A DNA stretch of 64,000 nucleotides, taken from positions 1 through 64,000 of the forward strand of contig NZ_SDWV01000024.1 of assembly GCF_004137345.1 (NCBI RefSeq), given 5' to 3'. Below are positions 15,504 to 25,162 of the stretch, one piece after another. The position numbers were made by a program, and so were the translations under genes. The first letter of the stretch is position 1. Every line of letters begins with the position of its first letter. Source of the DNA: Nocardioides zhouii. GTDB lineage: Bacteria > Actinomycetota > Actinomycetes > Propionibacteriales > Nocardioidaceae. The notes beneath the pieces are model-generated. The model was not told where the DNA came from. It searched no databases and saw nothing but the letters and a program-made list of their open reading frames with translations.

Positions 15504-16636
15504 GCGGGCTCCTTGGTGAGGTCGTGGGTCTCCATTGTGTCGATGAGTGCCGCCCGGAAGGCGGCCATCTCATCCGCCGTGCCGATCGACACCCGCAGCC
15601 AGCCGTCCGGGCCGGTCTCCCGGATCAGCACGCCGCGGTCGACCAGACCCTGCCAGACCGCGTGCCGGTCGGCGAACCGGCCGAACAGGACGAAGTTGGC
15701 GTCCGAGTCGGCGACCTCGTGGCCCTGCTCGCGCAGCCAGACCACGGTCGCGTCCCGCTCGACGCGCAGGTCGTCGACGCGGCCGAGCAGCTCCTCGGCG
15801 TGCCGCAGGGCGGCCAGCGCGGTCGCCTGGGTCACGGCCGAGAGGTGGTAGGGCAGGCGCACGACACGGATCGCGTCGCAGATCGCCGGGTCGGCAGCGA
15901 GGTAGCCGAGGCGCGCCCCTGCCAGGGCGAAAGCCTTGCTCATGGTGCGGGTCACGACGAGGTTGCGGTGCTCCCCCAGCAGCTCGAGCGCGCTCGGCGT
16001 ACCCGCCCTGCGGAACTCGCCGTACGCCTCGTCGACCACCACGATGCCGCCCGGCTCGTACGACGCGGCGGCCTCGCAGAGCATCGTCACCGCCTCCGGC
16101 GGCAGCGCCGTCCCGGTGGGGTTGTTGGGGCTGGGCAGCAGCACCACGGACGGGCGGCGCTCCAGCACCAGCTCGCGGGCCGCGTCGAGGTCGAGCGAGA
16201 AGTCGTCGGCCCGGTGACCGGCCACCCACTCGGTGAGGGTGTCGCGGGCGTACTCGGGATACATCGAGTACGTCGGCGCGAACGACAACGCCACGCGCCC
16301 GGGCCCGCCGAAGGCCTGCAGCAGCTGCAGCATGACCTCGTTGGAGCCGTTGGCCGCCCAGACCATGTCGGGGGTGATGCCGCTGCCGCCCGACGTGTTG
16401 AGGTACGCCGTCAGCGCGCCCCGCAGCTCGACGAACTCGCGGTCGGGATAGCGGTTGAGCGACACCGCGGCCTCGCCGACTGCGCGCGCGATGTCGGCCG
16501 CGGCTGCCGGCGAGGGGCCGTAGGGGTTCTCGTTGACGTTGAGCTGGACCGGAGCCGCCTCGTGGGAGAGCTGGGGCGCGCCGTAGGGCTCGATCCCCCG
16601 CAGCTCGTCGCGGAGGGGCGGGAAGCTGCTGCTCAC
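15500..16636 (-). CDS. hisC: Histidinol-phosphate aminotransferase HisC
   Basis: This 378-residue PLP enzyme converts imidazole acetol phosphate to histidinol phosphate with glutamate as amino donor. The PLP-binding lysine is K234 in [16 protein letters not shown]. The substrate loop [10 protein letters not shown], the PNNPTGT motif and VVDEAYGEF are all present. GTG 16636 overlaps the hisD stop (GTGA). The length fits the class I/II aminotransferase family. Confidence 0.95.
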   Translation of the reverse strand: MSSSFPPLRDELRGIEPYGAPQLSHEAAPVQLNVNENPYGPSPAAAADIARAVGEAAVSLNRYPDREFVELRGALTAYLNTSGGSGITPDMVWAANGSNEVMLQLLQAFGGPGRVALSFAPTYSMYPEYARDTLTEWVAGHRADDFSLDLDAARELVLERRPSVVLLPSPNNPTGTALPPEAVTMLCEAAASYEPGGIVVVDEAYGEFRRAGTPSALELLGEHRNLVVTRTMSKAFALAGARLGYLAADPAICDAIRVVRLPYHLSAVTQATALAALRHAEELLGRVDDLRVERDATVVWLREQGHEVADSDANFVLFGRFADRHAVWQGLVDRGVLIRETGPDGWLRVSIGTADEMAAFRAALIDTMETHDLTKEPA

Positions 16637-17955
16637 CGGTCCGGCCGGGTGGCATCGAAGCGGACCGAGACGGCCTGGCCGTGCCCGGGCAGGTCCTCCG
16701 CCTCGGCCAGGGTCACGACGTGGTCGGCGACCGCGGCCAGCGCAGCCTTCGAGTAGTCGATGACGTGCACCGACCGGGTGAAGGCGCGCACGGAGAGACC
16801 ACTGGAGTGGCAGGCACACCCGGCGGTGGGCAGGACGTGGTTGGAGCCGGCGCAGTAGTCGCCGAGCGACACGGGCGCCCACGGACCGACGAAGATCGCG
16901 CCCGCATTGCGGATTCGGGCGGCGTGCTCGGCCGCGTCGCGGGTGTGGATCTCGAGGTGCTCGGCCGCGTACGCGTCGACCACCTCGACGCCCTGGTCCA
17001 TGTCGTCGACCAGCACGATGCCCGACTGCCGACCGCCGAGGGCGGTGCGGATCCGCTCGGTGTGGCGGGTGGCGAACACCTGCTTGCCGAGCTCGACCTC
17101 GACGGCGTCGGCCAGCTCGAGGGAGTCGGTCACCAGCACGGACGCGGCCATCGGGTCGTGCTCGGCCTGGCTGATCAGGTCGGCCGCGACGAAGGCCGCC
17201 TCGGCGCTGTCGTCGGCGAGGATCGCGATCTCGGTCGGGCCGGCCTCGGAGTCGATGCCCACCACGCCGCGCAGCAGCCGCTTGGCGGCAGCGACATAGA
17301 TGTTGCCGGGGCCGGTCACGAGGTTGACCGGTGCGCACGGACCGGCGCCGTAGGCGAACATGGCGATCGCCTGGGCGCCGCCCACGGCGTACACCTCGTC
17401 GACGCCGAGGAGGGCGCACGCGGCCATGATCGTCGGCTCAGGCAGGCCGTCGCTGTTCTTCTGCGGCGGGCTGGACAGGGCGATCGAGCGCACCCCGGCG
17501 ACCTGGGCGGGCACGACGTTCATCACGACGCTGCTGACCAGGGGCGCGAGACCGCCGGGGACATAGAGCCCGACGCGGTCGATCGGCACCTTGCGGTGGG
17601 TCACCGTGGCACCCGTGTCGACCTGGCTGACGACGTCGTGCTCGAGCTCTGCCTCGCTGGTCGCGCGCAACCGGCGGATCGACTCCTCCAGCGCGGCACG
17701 CACCGCCGGGTCGAGCTCGGCCAGGGCGCGATCCAGCGCCTGTCGCGGCACGCGGATGTCGTCGCTGTCGACGCCGTCGAAACGCGCCGAGAACTCGGTG
17801 ACGGCCTCGACCCCCCGCGCCCGGACGGCGTCGAGGATCGGCTGCACCTGATGCGTCGCGGCCTCGACGTCGAACTCGGCGCGAGGCACGCTCGCGCGGT
17901 AGTCGACGGACGCCGGATCGGCGCCCCTCAGGTCGATGCGGCGGATCAGGGACAT
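16633..17955 (-). CDS. hisD: Histidinol dehydrogenase HisD
   Basis: This 440-residue zinc enzyme carries out the last two steps, oxidising histidinol to histidine with two NAD+. Conserved stretches include [41 protein letters not shown], and the zinc and active-site region [10 protein letters not shown] and [10 protein letters not shown]. It is the first gene of hisD-C-B-H. The ATG follows TAGACT by 6 nt with no ribosome binding site, so there is no leader and therefore no room for a classical his attenuator. Confidence 0.96.
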   Translation of the reverse strand: MSLIRRIDLRGADPASVDYRASVPRAEFDVEAATHQVQPILDAVRARGVEAVTEFSARFDGVDSDDIRVPRQALDRALAELDPAVRAALEESIRRLRATSEAELEHDVVSQVDTGATVTHRKVPIDRVGLYVPGGLAPLVSSVVMNVVPAQVAGVRSIALSSPPQKNSDGLPEPTIMAACALLGVDEVYAVGGAQAIAMFAYGAGPCAPVNLVTGPGNIYVAAAKRLLRGVVGIDSEAGPTEIAILADDSAEAAFVAADLISQAEHDPMAASVLVTDSLELADAVEVELGKQVFATRHTERIRTALGGRQSGIVLVDDMDQGVEVVDAYAAEHLEIHTRDAAEHAARIRNAGAIFVGPWAPVSLGDYCAGSNHVLPTAGCACHSSGLSVRAFTRSVHVIDYSKAALAAVADHVVTLAEAEDLPGHGQAVSVRFDATRPDR

Positions 17956-17961
17956 GCGTCC

Positions 17962-17967
17962 AGTCTA
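17962..17967 (-). promoter_or_regulatory. hisD: -10 element (TAGACT) of the hisDCBH operon
   Basis: TAGACT on the minus strand ends 6 nt before ATG 17955, giving a leaderless transcript. The divergent LON-domain gene starts 77 bp away and has its own weaker TAGGTA at 18021-18026, again 6 nt before its GTG. Confidence 0.6.
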
Positions 17968-18032
17968 GGTTCCCCGGCGGGTCGGGCTCCGGTCGCGGGT
18001 GCACCGTGGACGCGGGTGGTTAGGTAGGTCAC

Positions 18033-18698
18033 GTGAGCGACCAGCTGCCGATGTTCCCGCTGAGCACCGTGGTGTTCCCGGGGATGAGCGTGCCGCTCCA
18101 CGTCTTCGAGGACCGCTACCGGATGCTGGTCAACCACCTCCTCGCCGTCGACGACCCGGCCGAGCGCGTGTTCGGGACGGTCGCGATCCGCGAGGGCTAC
18201 GAGGTGGGTGAGCACGGCGCCCAGTCGGTCTACCGCGTCGGCTGCGTTCTGCAGCTCACCGAGGCCGGCCGGCGCGACGACGGGACGTTCGACATCGTGG
18301 CCGTGGCCCGCGAGCGGCTGATGCTGGAGGAGATGCAGCGCGGCGTCGACTTCCCGCAGGGCGTCGTCGCGGTTCTTCCCGAGCCCGAGATCGAGGTGCC
18401 GGTCGAGGTGCTCGACCGCGCCCGTGCCACGTTCACCGCGTTCCGGGTGGCGATGACCGAGCTGCAGGGCGACCCCTACAGCGGCACCCTGCCGCGCGAC
18501 CCCGACTACCTCGCGTGGACGCTCTCGGCGCTCACGCCTCTCCCGATGGCGGAGCGCCAGTCGCTCCTCGAGGCGGAGGGCGCCACGGAGCGGCTCCAGC
18601 TCGTCACGCGGCTGCTGACCGAGGAGCTCCGCGCGATCAACGTCATCCCGTCGCTCCCCGCCACGCAGGTCGCCCGGACCGCTTGGTCCCCCAACTGA
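18033..18698 (+). CDS. LON substrate-binding domain protein
   Basis: This 221-residue protein consists of a single LON N-terminal (PUA-like) domain: LPMFPLSTVVFPGMSVPLHVFEDRYRML is read at its start in overlapping parts (for example FPGMSVPLHVFEDRY). It lacks the AAA+ and protease domains of Lon. Stand-alone proteins of this kind are widespread and may recognise unfolded proteins or act as adaptors; function is not established. GTG 18033 may be leaderless (TAGGTA 6 nt upstream). The next gene begins 14 bp after its stop. Confidence 0.82.
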   Translation: MSDQLPMFPLSTVVFPGMSVPLHVFEDRYRMLVNHLLAVDDPAERVFGTVAIREGYEVGEHGAQSVYRVGCVLQLTEAGRRDDGTFDIVAVARERLMLEEMQRGVDFPQGVVAVLPEPEIEVPVEVLDRARATFTAFRVAMTELQGDPYSGTLPRDPDYLAWTLSALTPLPMAERQSLLEAEGATERLQLVTRLLTEELRAINVIPSLPATQVARTAWSPN

Positions 18699-18712
18699 CG
18701 GCTCTCGCTGCG

Positions 18713-19204
18713 ATGGCGAAGAAAGCACGGGCACTTGGCGGTACGCCGGCCACCGTCGCACTGACCGCGGCGGGCATCGCCTTCGAGGTGCGCGCGTACG
18801 AGCACGACCCGCGGGCGACGTCGTACGGCACCGAGGCCGCCGAGGCGCTCGACGTCGACCCCGCCCGCGTCTTCAAGACCCTGCTGGCCTCCCTCGATGG
18901 GCGGCTGGTCGTCGGCATCGTGCCTGTCACCGGCCAGCTCGACCTCAAGGCGCTGGCCCGTGCGCTGGGCGGCAGCAAGGCCGCGATGGCCGACGTGACA
19001 GCCGCCGAGCGCGCCACCGGCTACGTCGCGGGCGGCATCTCGCCGGTCGGCCAGAAGCGGGCGCACCCCACCGTGCTGGACGCCAGCGCGCTGGACCACG
19101 CCACGATCCTGGTCTCGGGCGGTCGGCGCGGCTTCGACCTCGAGCTCGCACCCACCGACCTGGTGACGATCACCGGAGCGGTGACCGCCACCATCGGTCG
19201 CTGA
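18713..19204 (+). CDS. ybaK: YbaK-type Cys-tRNA(Pro) deacylase
   Basis: This 163-residue editing enzyme removes cysteine mischarged onto tRNA(Pro). The YbaK fold is clear: TPATVALTAAGIAFEVRAYEH, DPARVFKTLLASLDGR with the conserved Lys, LDLKALARALGGSKAAMA, YVAGGISPVGQK, and an ISVGGRRG-like ILVSGGRRGFD. ATG 18713 gives the canonical MAKK start and sits 14 bp after the LON-domain gene, so they are probably cotranscribed. A second, more distant YbaK-like protein lies at 62168. Confidence 0.9.
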   Translation: MAKKARALGGTPATVALTAAGIAFEVRAYEHDPRATSYGTEAAEALDVDPARVFKTLLASLDGRLVVGIVPVTGQLDLKALARALGGSKAAMADVTAAERATGYVAGGISPVGQKRAHPTVLDASALDHATILVSGGRRGFDLELAPTDLVTITGAVTATIGR

Positions 19205-19207
19205 GGC

Positions 19208-20827
19208 TTAGTCGGTCGTCAGCTTGAGCATGCCGTGGACGACGTCACCGTCGACCCAGCCGCTCACGCCGAAGGCGGACAGCGGCGCGACGTTCTCGCT
19301 GACCTCCGGTATGTCCTCCGTGACCCGCACCAGCCAGTCGTCGTCGGCGTCGAAGTTGACGTAGAGGACCGACTGGGCCTCGTCACTCTCGACGACCTTG
19401 GTGTAGTCGTCGGTGCCGCCGAGGTCGCCACCACTCTCGAGCTTGCCGCGGTAGTCGTCCTGCAGAGCCAGGACGGCGTAGCCGTCGCCCTCCGTCACCT
19501 TCATGAACTCGGCCATCTCGGGCGGGGACTGCGCGGCGATCTTGTCGAGCACGGCCTGGATCTCGTCGGCGTCGCCCTTGATCCGGATGCCCGCCGGGAC
19601 CTCGCCCGGGCCGCCATTGGTGATGGCGTCGGGGTCGATGCCGCTGCCGACCGAGACCGTGACGCCCTCACCGAGCAGCGTCTCGATGTCCTCGGGGAAG
19701 GCCACGCCGGTCTCGCTCTCGAACTGGGCGAGCTGGTCGTCGATCGCCGCGGCCTCGTCGGGGACCGCGTCCTTGACGTAGTCGAGCATCGCGTCGGCCC
19801 AGCCCTCCTGGAGGGAGAAGCCGAAGGCCGCGAGGGTGTCCTCGGGCAAGCCGGCGACCATGTCGACGCCGGTCTCGCTGTCGATGAGCGCCGTGAGGTC
19901 CTTCTGGTAGTTGGACATGGCGTACTCGACCTCGACCGCGCCGTCGTCGAACCGGACGGTGGCGGCGGCCCCGTCGAACTCGTCGATCAGCCCCTGAAGC
20001 TGGTCGGGCACCTCCTCGCCGCCCTCCGGCGGCATGTATCCGAGCATCGAGCCCATCCCGGCCGCATCGTCGAGGTACTGGGCGGCGGCCTTGGCGACGT
20101 AGAAGGACATGAAGCCCTCGTCGCCGGCCTCACCGGTCCACTGGTCGAAGGCCGCGTCGCCGGCGAGCGAGGCGCCGTCGGTGGCGTCCACCACCTGCTG
20201 CGCGATCTCCTCGGTCTCGGCGATGACCATCCAGTCGCCGTCGACGACCCAGCCGCCGCCCTCGGACGTGTCCTCCCCGGACGTGCCGCCGCAGGTCTCG
20301 ACGAGGCTGGCCATGCCGTCCTCGGCCTTGCCAGCGTCGCTCACCTGCACCACACCGACCACCGCGGGTTCGTCGTCACCGAGGTCGACCGCGGCCATCG
20401 CGGCCCGGGAGCCCACCCACGGCTTGACGTCCTCGGCGTAGTCGAGACCCTTGCACTCGCCCGCCTTGACGATCTCCTCGAAGAAGCGCTCGCGCAGGTC
20501 GTCGTCGGTGTCGAGGTTGATCTTGTCGGTGAACGCCGGGAACTTGCGCAGCGTCTTGATGGCCTCGATCTTCTGGCCGCCGCTCGGGTCGAGGTCGACG
20601 CTGAAGTAGGCGACCGTCGAGTCGGGCAGGGCCTCGGCCGGCTGCGCGCCGGAGGCGAAGAAGCTGGTGGCGGCCCAGGCGCCACCGGCGACCACGGCGC
20701 CGCCGGCGACCAGGGCACCGAGCGCGACCAGGCGCTTGCGATTGTCGGGCCCGTGGTCGGCCGCGTGCGCGGATCCTCCCGGTCCCGTTCCGTCCAGGTA
20801 TTCCGGGCTCCCCGGTGTGGTGCTCAT
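19208..20827 (-). CDS. DUF3352 membrane-anchored protein
   Basis: The 539-residue protein has a short cytoplasmic N-terminus, a membrane anchor at about 32-58 (Ala/Gly-rich) and a large acidic outside domain. The start of that domain (ALPDSTVAYFSVDLDPSGGQ) is the hallmark of DUF3352. Function is unknown. ATG 20827 is chosen because a GGGGGAG lies 10 nt upstream. It stops 3 bp from the convergent ybaK stop. The strongly acidic composition (many Asp/Glu and Gly) is in keeping with an exported actinobacterial protein. Confidence 0.82.
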   Translation of the reverse strand: MSTTPGSPEYLDGTGPGGSAHAADHGPDNRKRLVALGALVAGGAVVAGGAWAATSFFASGAQPAEALPDSTVAYFSVDLDPSGGQKIEAIKTLRKFPAFTDKINLDTDDDLRERFFEEIVKAGECKGLDYAEDVKPWVGSRAAMAAVDLGDDEPAVVGVVQVSDAGKAEDGMASLVETCGGTSGEDTSEGGGWVVDGDWMVIAETEEIAQQVVDATDGASLAGDAAFDQWTGEAGDEGFMSFYVAKAAAQYLDDAAGMGSMLGYMPPEGGEEVPDQLQGLIDEFDGAAATVRFDDGAVEVEYAMSNYQKDLTALIDSETGVDMVAGLPEDTLAAFGFSLQEGWADAMLDYVKDAVPDEAAAIDDQLAQFESETGVAFPEDIETLLGEGVTVSVGSGIDPDAITNGGPGEVPAGIRIKGDADEIQAVLDKIAAQSPPEMAEFMKVTEGDGYAVLALQDDYRGKLESGGDLGGTDDYTKVVESDEAQSVLYVNFDADDDWLVRVTEDIPEVSENVAPLSAFGVSGWVDGDVVHGMLKLTTD

Positions 20828-20896
20828 GACAGTTCTGCTCCCCCGCTGCACGTGTCCCGACAAGCTCGGGACGGCCCACTTGTGGTCGCGGCCAGC

Positions 20897-21430
20897 CTAC
20901 CCACGAGGACGCCGGACGAACCCTCGACTTCCGAAGAGATACATGCCGACCAGACCAGTCATCGCACCCGCCGGGAGCGCCACGAACGCCGTGGAGTGCC
21001 ACTGCGTACGACCGCGGTCGGGGGCGGTCAGCCCCAGGTCGCTGGGCAACGGCGTGAAGTCGGGGCTGCCGGCCGCGAGCAGCTGCGGGTCGGCGGGGCC
21101 GAGGGCGTTGCCGACGGCGTACATCGCAGCGCCGGCGAGGACGGACGCGACGACCACGGCTGCCACCGTCACCAGCTCGTGGCCGCCCCACAACCCGCTC
21201 ACCACGGCCAGGACGAGGCCGAGCGCGAAGGCGATCAGCACGAACAGCGCTATCCCCTCGAAGGAGAGGTCCGGCCCGGCAGGCTCGAGGAACCACTGGT
21301 CCTCGTAGGCCAGGCCCATCGGCGGCGTCCACAGCTGCTCCCACAGCGCCCCCGCGGCCGCGCCGGCGACGACGAACCCGACGACGATCGCGCCGACTCT
21401 CGTGAGCACGGACCTCACCCGGTCAGGCAT
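20897..21430 (-). CDS. Membrane protein of unknown function downstream of dnaE1
   Basis: This 177-residue protein has four probable membrane helices: about 10-30 (VGAIVVGFVVAGAAAGALW), 57-80, 85-107 and 147-167. A polar loop lies between helices 3 and 4. I do not recognise the family with confidence. Its ATG overlaps the end of dnaE1 by 16 bp, so it is translated with the polymerase, although a functional link is not obvious. Confidence 0.65.
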   Translation of the reverse strand: MPDRVRSVLTRVGAIVVGFVVAGAAAGALWEQLWTPPMGLAYEDQWFLEPAGPDLSFEGIALFVLIAFALGLVLAVVSGLWGGHELVTVAAVVVASVLAGAAMYAVGNALGPADPQLLAAGSPDFTPLPSDLGLTAPDRGRTQWHSTAFVALPAGAMTGLVGMYLFGSRGFVRRPRG

Positions 21431-24400
21431 CCCGGCCCCAGCAGTTGCTTGAGGTCGGCGAAGAGGGCCGGGCTCGGGGTCACCCGCAGGTTGTCGTCGA
21501 GGCGGAGCACCTTGGTCGAGCTCCGGGTCAGCAGGCGCAGCTGGACCTCGGTCATGCCCGGGTGGGTGCCGAGCACGTCGCGGAGCTGGGCCACGACGGG
21601 CGGCGTGCAGCGCGTCGACGGCAGGCTGATCACGACGGGGCCGGTCGGGCCGTGGGTCAGGTCGGGCGCCGTGACCTCCTGGGCGCGCAGCTCCGGCTGG
21701 TCCTTGTCACGGGAGAGCTGGCCCTTGATCCGGACGATCGCGTCCTCCACGAGGAGCGTCGAGGACAAGGTGTACGCGCTCGGGAAGAGCAGCACCTCGA
21801 TCGCACCGTCGAGGTCCTCGAGCGTGATCGTGGCCCATGGGTCGCCGCGCTTGGTGATCTTGCGCTGGACCGAGGTGATGAGACCGCTGACTGTGAGCGT
21901 CGAGCCGTGGGCGCGCTCCTCGTCGAGCAGCAGCTGGCCGATCGTGCAGTCGGTGCCCTGGGACAGCACGTGCTCGAGGCCGAGGAGCGGGTGGTCGGAG
22001 ACGTAGAGCCCGAGCATCTCCCGCTCGTGGCCGAGGAGGGTCATCTTGTCCCAGTCCTCGATGTCGGGGATGGTCACGCTGACCCCGAAGCCCGCGTCGT
22101 CGTCGCCGAGGCCGCCGAAGAGGGAGTCCTGGCCGATCGCCTCGTTCTTCTTGAGGTCGACGAACTGGTCCACGGCCGTCTCGTGCACCGCCGCCAGCGC
22201 GCGGCGCCGGTGCTTCATGTCGTCGAACGCGCCGGCCTTGATCAGCGACTCCACCACCCGCTTGTTGCAGACCAGGGCGGGGACCTTCTCCATGAAGTCG
22301 TTGAAGTCGGCGTAGCGGCCCTTCTCCTCCCGAGCGGCCACGACGCCGGCGACGACGTTGTGACCGACGTTGCGTACGGCGGTGAGGCCGAAGCGGATGT
22401 CGTTGCCGACCGGGGTGAAGTCGGCGTGGGACTCGTTGACGTCGGGCGGCAGCACCTGGATCTTCATCCGGCGGCACTCGTTGAGGTAGATCGCCATCTT
22501 GTCCTTGTCGTCCTTCACGGACGTGAGGAGCGCCGCCATGTACTCGGTGCGGTAGTTGGCCTTGAGGTAGGCGGTCCAGTAGGTGATGACGCCATAGGCG
22601 GCGGAGTGCGACTTGTTGAAGGCGTAGTCGGAGAACGGGAGCAGGATCTCCCACAGCTTGTCGATCGCGACCTGCGGGTAGCTCCGCTCGAGCATGCCCG
22701 CCTGGAACCCGGCGTACTGCTTGTCGAGCTCCTCCTTCTTCTTTTTGCCCATCGCGCGGCGCAGGTTGTCGGCGGCACCCAGGGTGAAGCCGGCGAGCAC
22801 CTGGGCGATGGCCATCACCTGCTCCTGGTAGACGATCAGGCCGTAGGTCTCGCCCAGCACGGTCTCGAGCGCGTCGGCGAGCGCCGGGTGGATCGGCTCG
22901 ATCGGCTCACGGCCGTTCTTGCGGCGGGCGTACTTGTTGTGCGAGTCGGCACCCATCGGGCCGGGTCGGTAGAGCGCACTGACGGCCGTGATGTCGGCGA
23001 AGGCGTCGGGCTGCAGCGAGCGGAGCAGCGAGCGCATGCCCGAGCCGTCGAGCTGGAAGACGCCGAGCGTGTCGCCGCGGCCCATCAGCTCGTAGGTCGT
23101 GCGGTCCTCGAAGCCGAGCTCCTCCAGGACGACTGTCTCGCCCCGGTTGACCTTGATGTTGGCGATCGCGTCGTCGAGGATCCGGAGGTTGGACAGGCCG
23201 AGGAAGTCCATCTTGACCAGGCCGAGCGACTCGCACATCGGGTAGTCGAACTGGGTGATCACCGCCCCGTCCTGTGGACGGGACATGATCGGGACGATGT
23301 CGATCAGCGGCTCGCTGGACATGATCACGCCGGCGGCGTGCACGCCCCAGTTGCGGATCTGGCCCTCGAGGCCGACGGCCGTCTCGTAGATCGTGCGGAC
23401 CTCGGGGTCCTGGTCGTAGAGCGCGCGGAACTCGCCGCCGTCGCGGTAGCGCTTGTGGTCGGGGTTGAAGATGTCCTTGAGCGCGACGCCCTTGCCCATC
23501 ACGTCGGCCGGGTAGGCCTTGGTGATCCGGTCGCCGATCGCGAAGCCGTGGTCGAGCACGCGGGCGGCGTCCTTGATGGCGGCCTTGGCCTTCAGCCGGC
23601 CGAACGTGGCGATCTGCGCGACGCGCTCGGCGCCGTACTTGTCGCTGACGTAGTTGATGACCTCGCCGCGGCGGGCGTCGTCGAAGTCGATGTCGAAGTC
23701 GGGCATCGAGGGGCGCTCGGGGTTGAGGAACCGCTCGAAGAACAGTCCGTGCTCGAGGGGGCACAGGTCGGTGATGCGCAGCGAGTACGCCGCGATGGAG
23801 CCGGCACCCGAACCACGGCCGGGACCGACGCGGATGCCGTTGTCCTTGGCCCAGTTGATGAAGTCGGCGACCACGAGGTAGTAGCCCGAGTAGCCCTTCT
23901 GGGAGATGATCGCGAGCTCCATCTCGACCCGGTCGCGTACGCCCTGGTCGAGGCGGTCGCCGGGGTAGCGCGCCTCGATGCCGCGCCAGACCTCCTTGCG
24001 GAACCACGAGTCCTCGGTCTCGCCGGCCGGCACGTCGGCGCGGGCCATGTAGCCACCGGTGGACTCGGTGAACTCGACCTCGCAGCGCTCGGCGATCGCG
24101 AGCGTGTTGTCGCACGCCTCGGGCATGCCGAAGCGGTCGGCCCAGAGCTCGCGCATCTCCGCGGCCGACTTGATGTAGTAGCCGCCGCCGTCGAACTTCA
24201 GCCGGTTGGTGTCGGAGAGCCGCTTGCCCGATGCGACGCAGATGAGGGCGTCGTGGGCGGCCGCGTCCTCGGGGTTGTTGTAGTGGGAGTCGTTGGTGGC
24301 GATCGGCGGGATCGAGAGCTGCTTGCCGAGGCGCAGCAGGTCGTCGCGGACCCGCTTCTCGATGTCGATCCCGTGGTCCATCAGCTCGAGGAAGACGCTG

Positions 24401-24984
24401 TCGCGCCCGAACATGTCCTGGAGCTCGCCGGCCTCGCGCACCGCCTCGTCGTACTGGCCGAGCCGCAGGCGCGTCTGGATCGCACCACTGGGGCAGCCGG
24501 TGCTGACCATCAGGCCCTCGCTGTGCTCGGCGAGGATCTCCTTGTCCATACGGGGCTTGTAGAAGTAGCCCTCCATGCTCGAGCGGGACGACAGCCGGAA
24601 CAGGTTGCGCATGCCCTCGGTGCTCTCGGCCCACATCGTCATGTGGGTGTACGCACCGCCACCGGCGACGTCGTTGCCGCCCTCCTCGGCGAGGTCGCCC
24701 TGGCCCCACCGCACCCGGCGGCGCTCGCCGCGCATGGTGCCGGGGGTGATGTAGGCCTCGATCCCGATGATCGGCTTGATGCCGTGGCGCTTGGCCTTGC
24801 TGTAGAAGTCGTACGCCCCGTGCAGGTTGCCGTGGTCGGTCATCGCGATGGCCGGCATGCCGAGCTCGCTGGTGCGCGCGAACAACCCGTCGAGCAGCGA
24901 GGCTCCGTCGAGCATGGAGTACTCGGTGTGCACGTGAAGGTGCACGAAGTCACCCGTTGAGCTTGCTGTGGTGCCGGCCGACAT
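21415..24984 (-). CDS. dnaE1: DNA polymerase III alpha subunit, replicative
   Basis: This 1189-residue protein is the main replicative polymerase. The PHP domain begins at 15 (HLHVHTEYSMLDGASL). The family C catalytic Asp residues are in PDFDIDFDD (428-436) with GRGSGAGSIAAYSL just before it. A helix-hairpin-helix lies near 830 and an OB-fold (TVSGLITSVQRKITKRG) near 1010. Length and motif set fit DnaE1; the error-prone DnaE2 is at 56970. A 32-bp hairpin separates it from the upstream DUF2332 gene, and a TAGGCT hexamer at 25083-25088 is a possible promoter. Confidence 0.97.
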   Translation of the reverse strand: MSAGTTASSTGDFVHLHVHTEYSMLDGASLLDGLFARTSELGMPAIAMTDHGNLHGAYDFYSKAKRHGIKPIIGIEAYITPGTMRGERRRVRWGQGDLAEEGGNDVAGGGAYTHMTMWAESTEGMRNLFRLSSRSSMEGYFYKPRMDKEILAEHSEGLMVSTGCPSGAIQTRLRLGQYDEAVREAGELQDMFGRDSVFLELMDHGIDIEKRVRDDLLRLGKQLSIPPIATNDSHYNNPEDAAAHDALICVASGKRLSDTNRLKFDGGGYYIKSAAEMRELWADRFGMPEACDNTLAIAERCEVEFTESTGGYMARADVPAGETEDSWFRKEVWRGIEARYPGDRLDQGVRDRVEMELAIISQKGYSGYYLVVADFINWAKDNGIRVGPGRGSGAGSIAAYSLRITDLCPLEHGLFFERFLNPERPSMPDFDIDFDDARRGEVINYVSDKYGAERVAQIATFGRLKAKAAIKDAARVLDHGFAIGDRITKAYPADVMGKGVALKDIFNPDHKRYRDGGEFRALYDQDPEVRTIYETAVGLEGQIRNWGVHAAGVIMSSEPLIDIVPIMSRPQDGAVITQFDYPMCESLGLVKMDFLGLSNLRILDDAIANIKVNRGETVVLEELGFEDRTTYELMGRGDTLGVFQLDGSGMRSLLRSLQPDAFADITAVSALYRPGPMGADSHNKYARRKNGREPIEPIHPALADALETVLGETYGLIVYQEQVMAIAQVLAGFTLGAADNLRRAMGKKKKEELDKQYAGFQAGMLERSYPQVAIDKLWEILLPFSDYAFNKSHSAAYGVITYWTAYLKANYRTEYMAALLTSVKDDKDKMAIYLNECRRMKIQVLPPDVNESHADFTPVGNDIRFGLTAVRNVGHNVVAGVVAAREEKGRYADFNDFMEKVPALVCNKRVVESLIKAGAFDDMKHRRRALAAVHETAVDQFVDLKKNEAIGQDSLFGGLGDDDAGFGVSVTIPDIEDWDKMTLLGHEREMLGLYVSDHPLLGLEHVLSQGTDCTIGQLLLDEERAHGSTLTVSGLITSVQRKITKRGDPWATITLEDLDGAIEVLLFPSAYTLSSTLLVEDAIVRIKGQLSRDKDQPELRAQEVTAPDLTHGPTGPVVISLPSTRCTPPVVAQLRDVLGTHPGMTEVQLRLLTRSSTKVLRLDDNLRVTPSPALFADLKQLLGPGCLTG

Positions 24985-25082
24985 GGAGGAGACTTCCGCC
25001 CCTTTCGTGGGTCGCTGAGGGAGTCGATGCGTGGGACGTGCCGGCTGCGCAGCCCGCGGTGCCCAGAGGGGGAAGAGCAGTC

Positions 25083-25088
25083 AGCCTA
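25083..25088 (-). promoter_or_regulatory. dnaE1: Possible -10 element (TAGGCT) for dnaE1
   Basis: TAGGCT on the minus strand lies about 100 bp before the dnaE1 ATG, which unlike its neighbours is not preceded by a -10 at 6 nt. It would give a leader of roughly 90 nt. No convincing -35 is present. Confidence 0.35.
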
Positions 25089-25122
25089 CGTCAGTGTGCC
25101 CGGCCCCACCGACAAGACACAC

Positions 25123-25160
25123 GGCCCCGATCGGCGTCGGAGCGGATCGACGCCGGGGCC
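25123..25160 (-). terminator. Hairpin terminator after the DUF2332 gene
   Basis: GGCCCC-GATC-GGCGTCG pairs with CGACGCC-GGGGCC: a 13-bp stem interrupted by a 4-nt bulge, with an 8-nt loop. It begins 3 bp past the DUF2332 stop and separates that operon from dnaE1. Confidence 0.7.
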
Positions 25161-25162
25161 CC

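Noticed and set aside
17956-18032. Attenuator or riboswitch before hisD
   Set aside because: The -10 lies 6 nt before the ATG, leaving no transcribed leader.
21445-24960. Very long open frame (over 1100 codons) antisense to dnaE1
   Set aside because: Its composition is the Val/Gly/Asp/Arg pattern that GC-rich antisense frames always give; it matches no family, while the other strand encodes a complete DNA polymerase.
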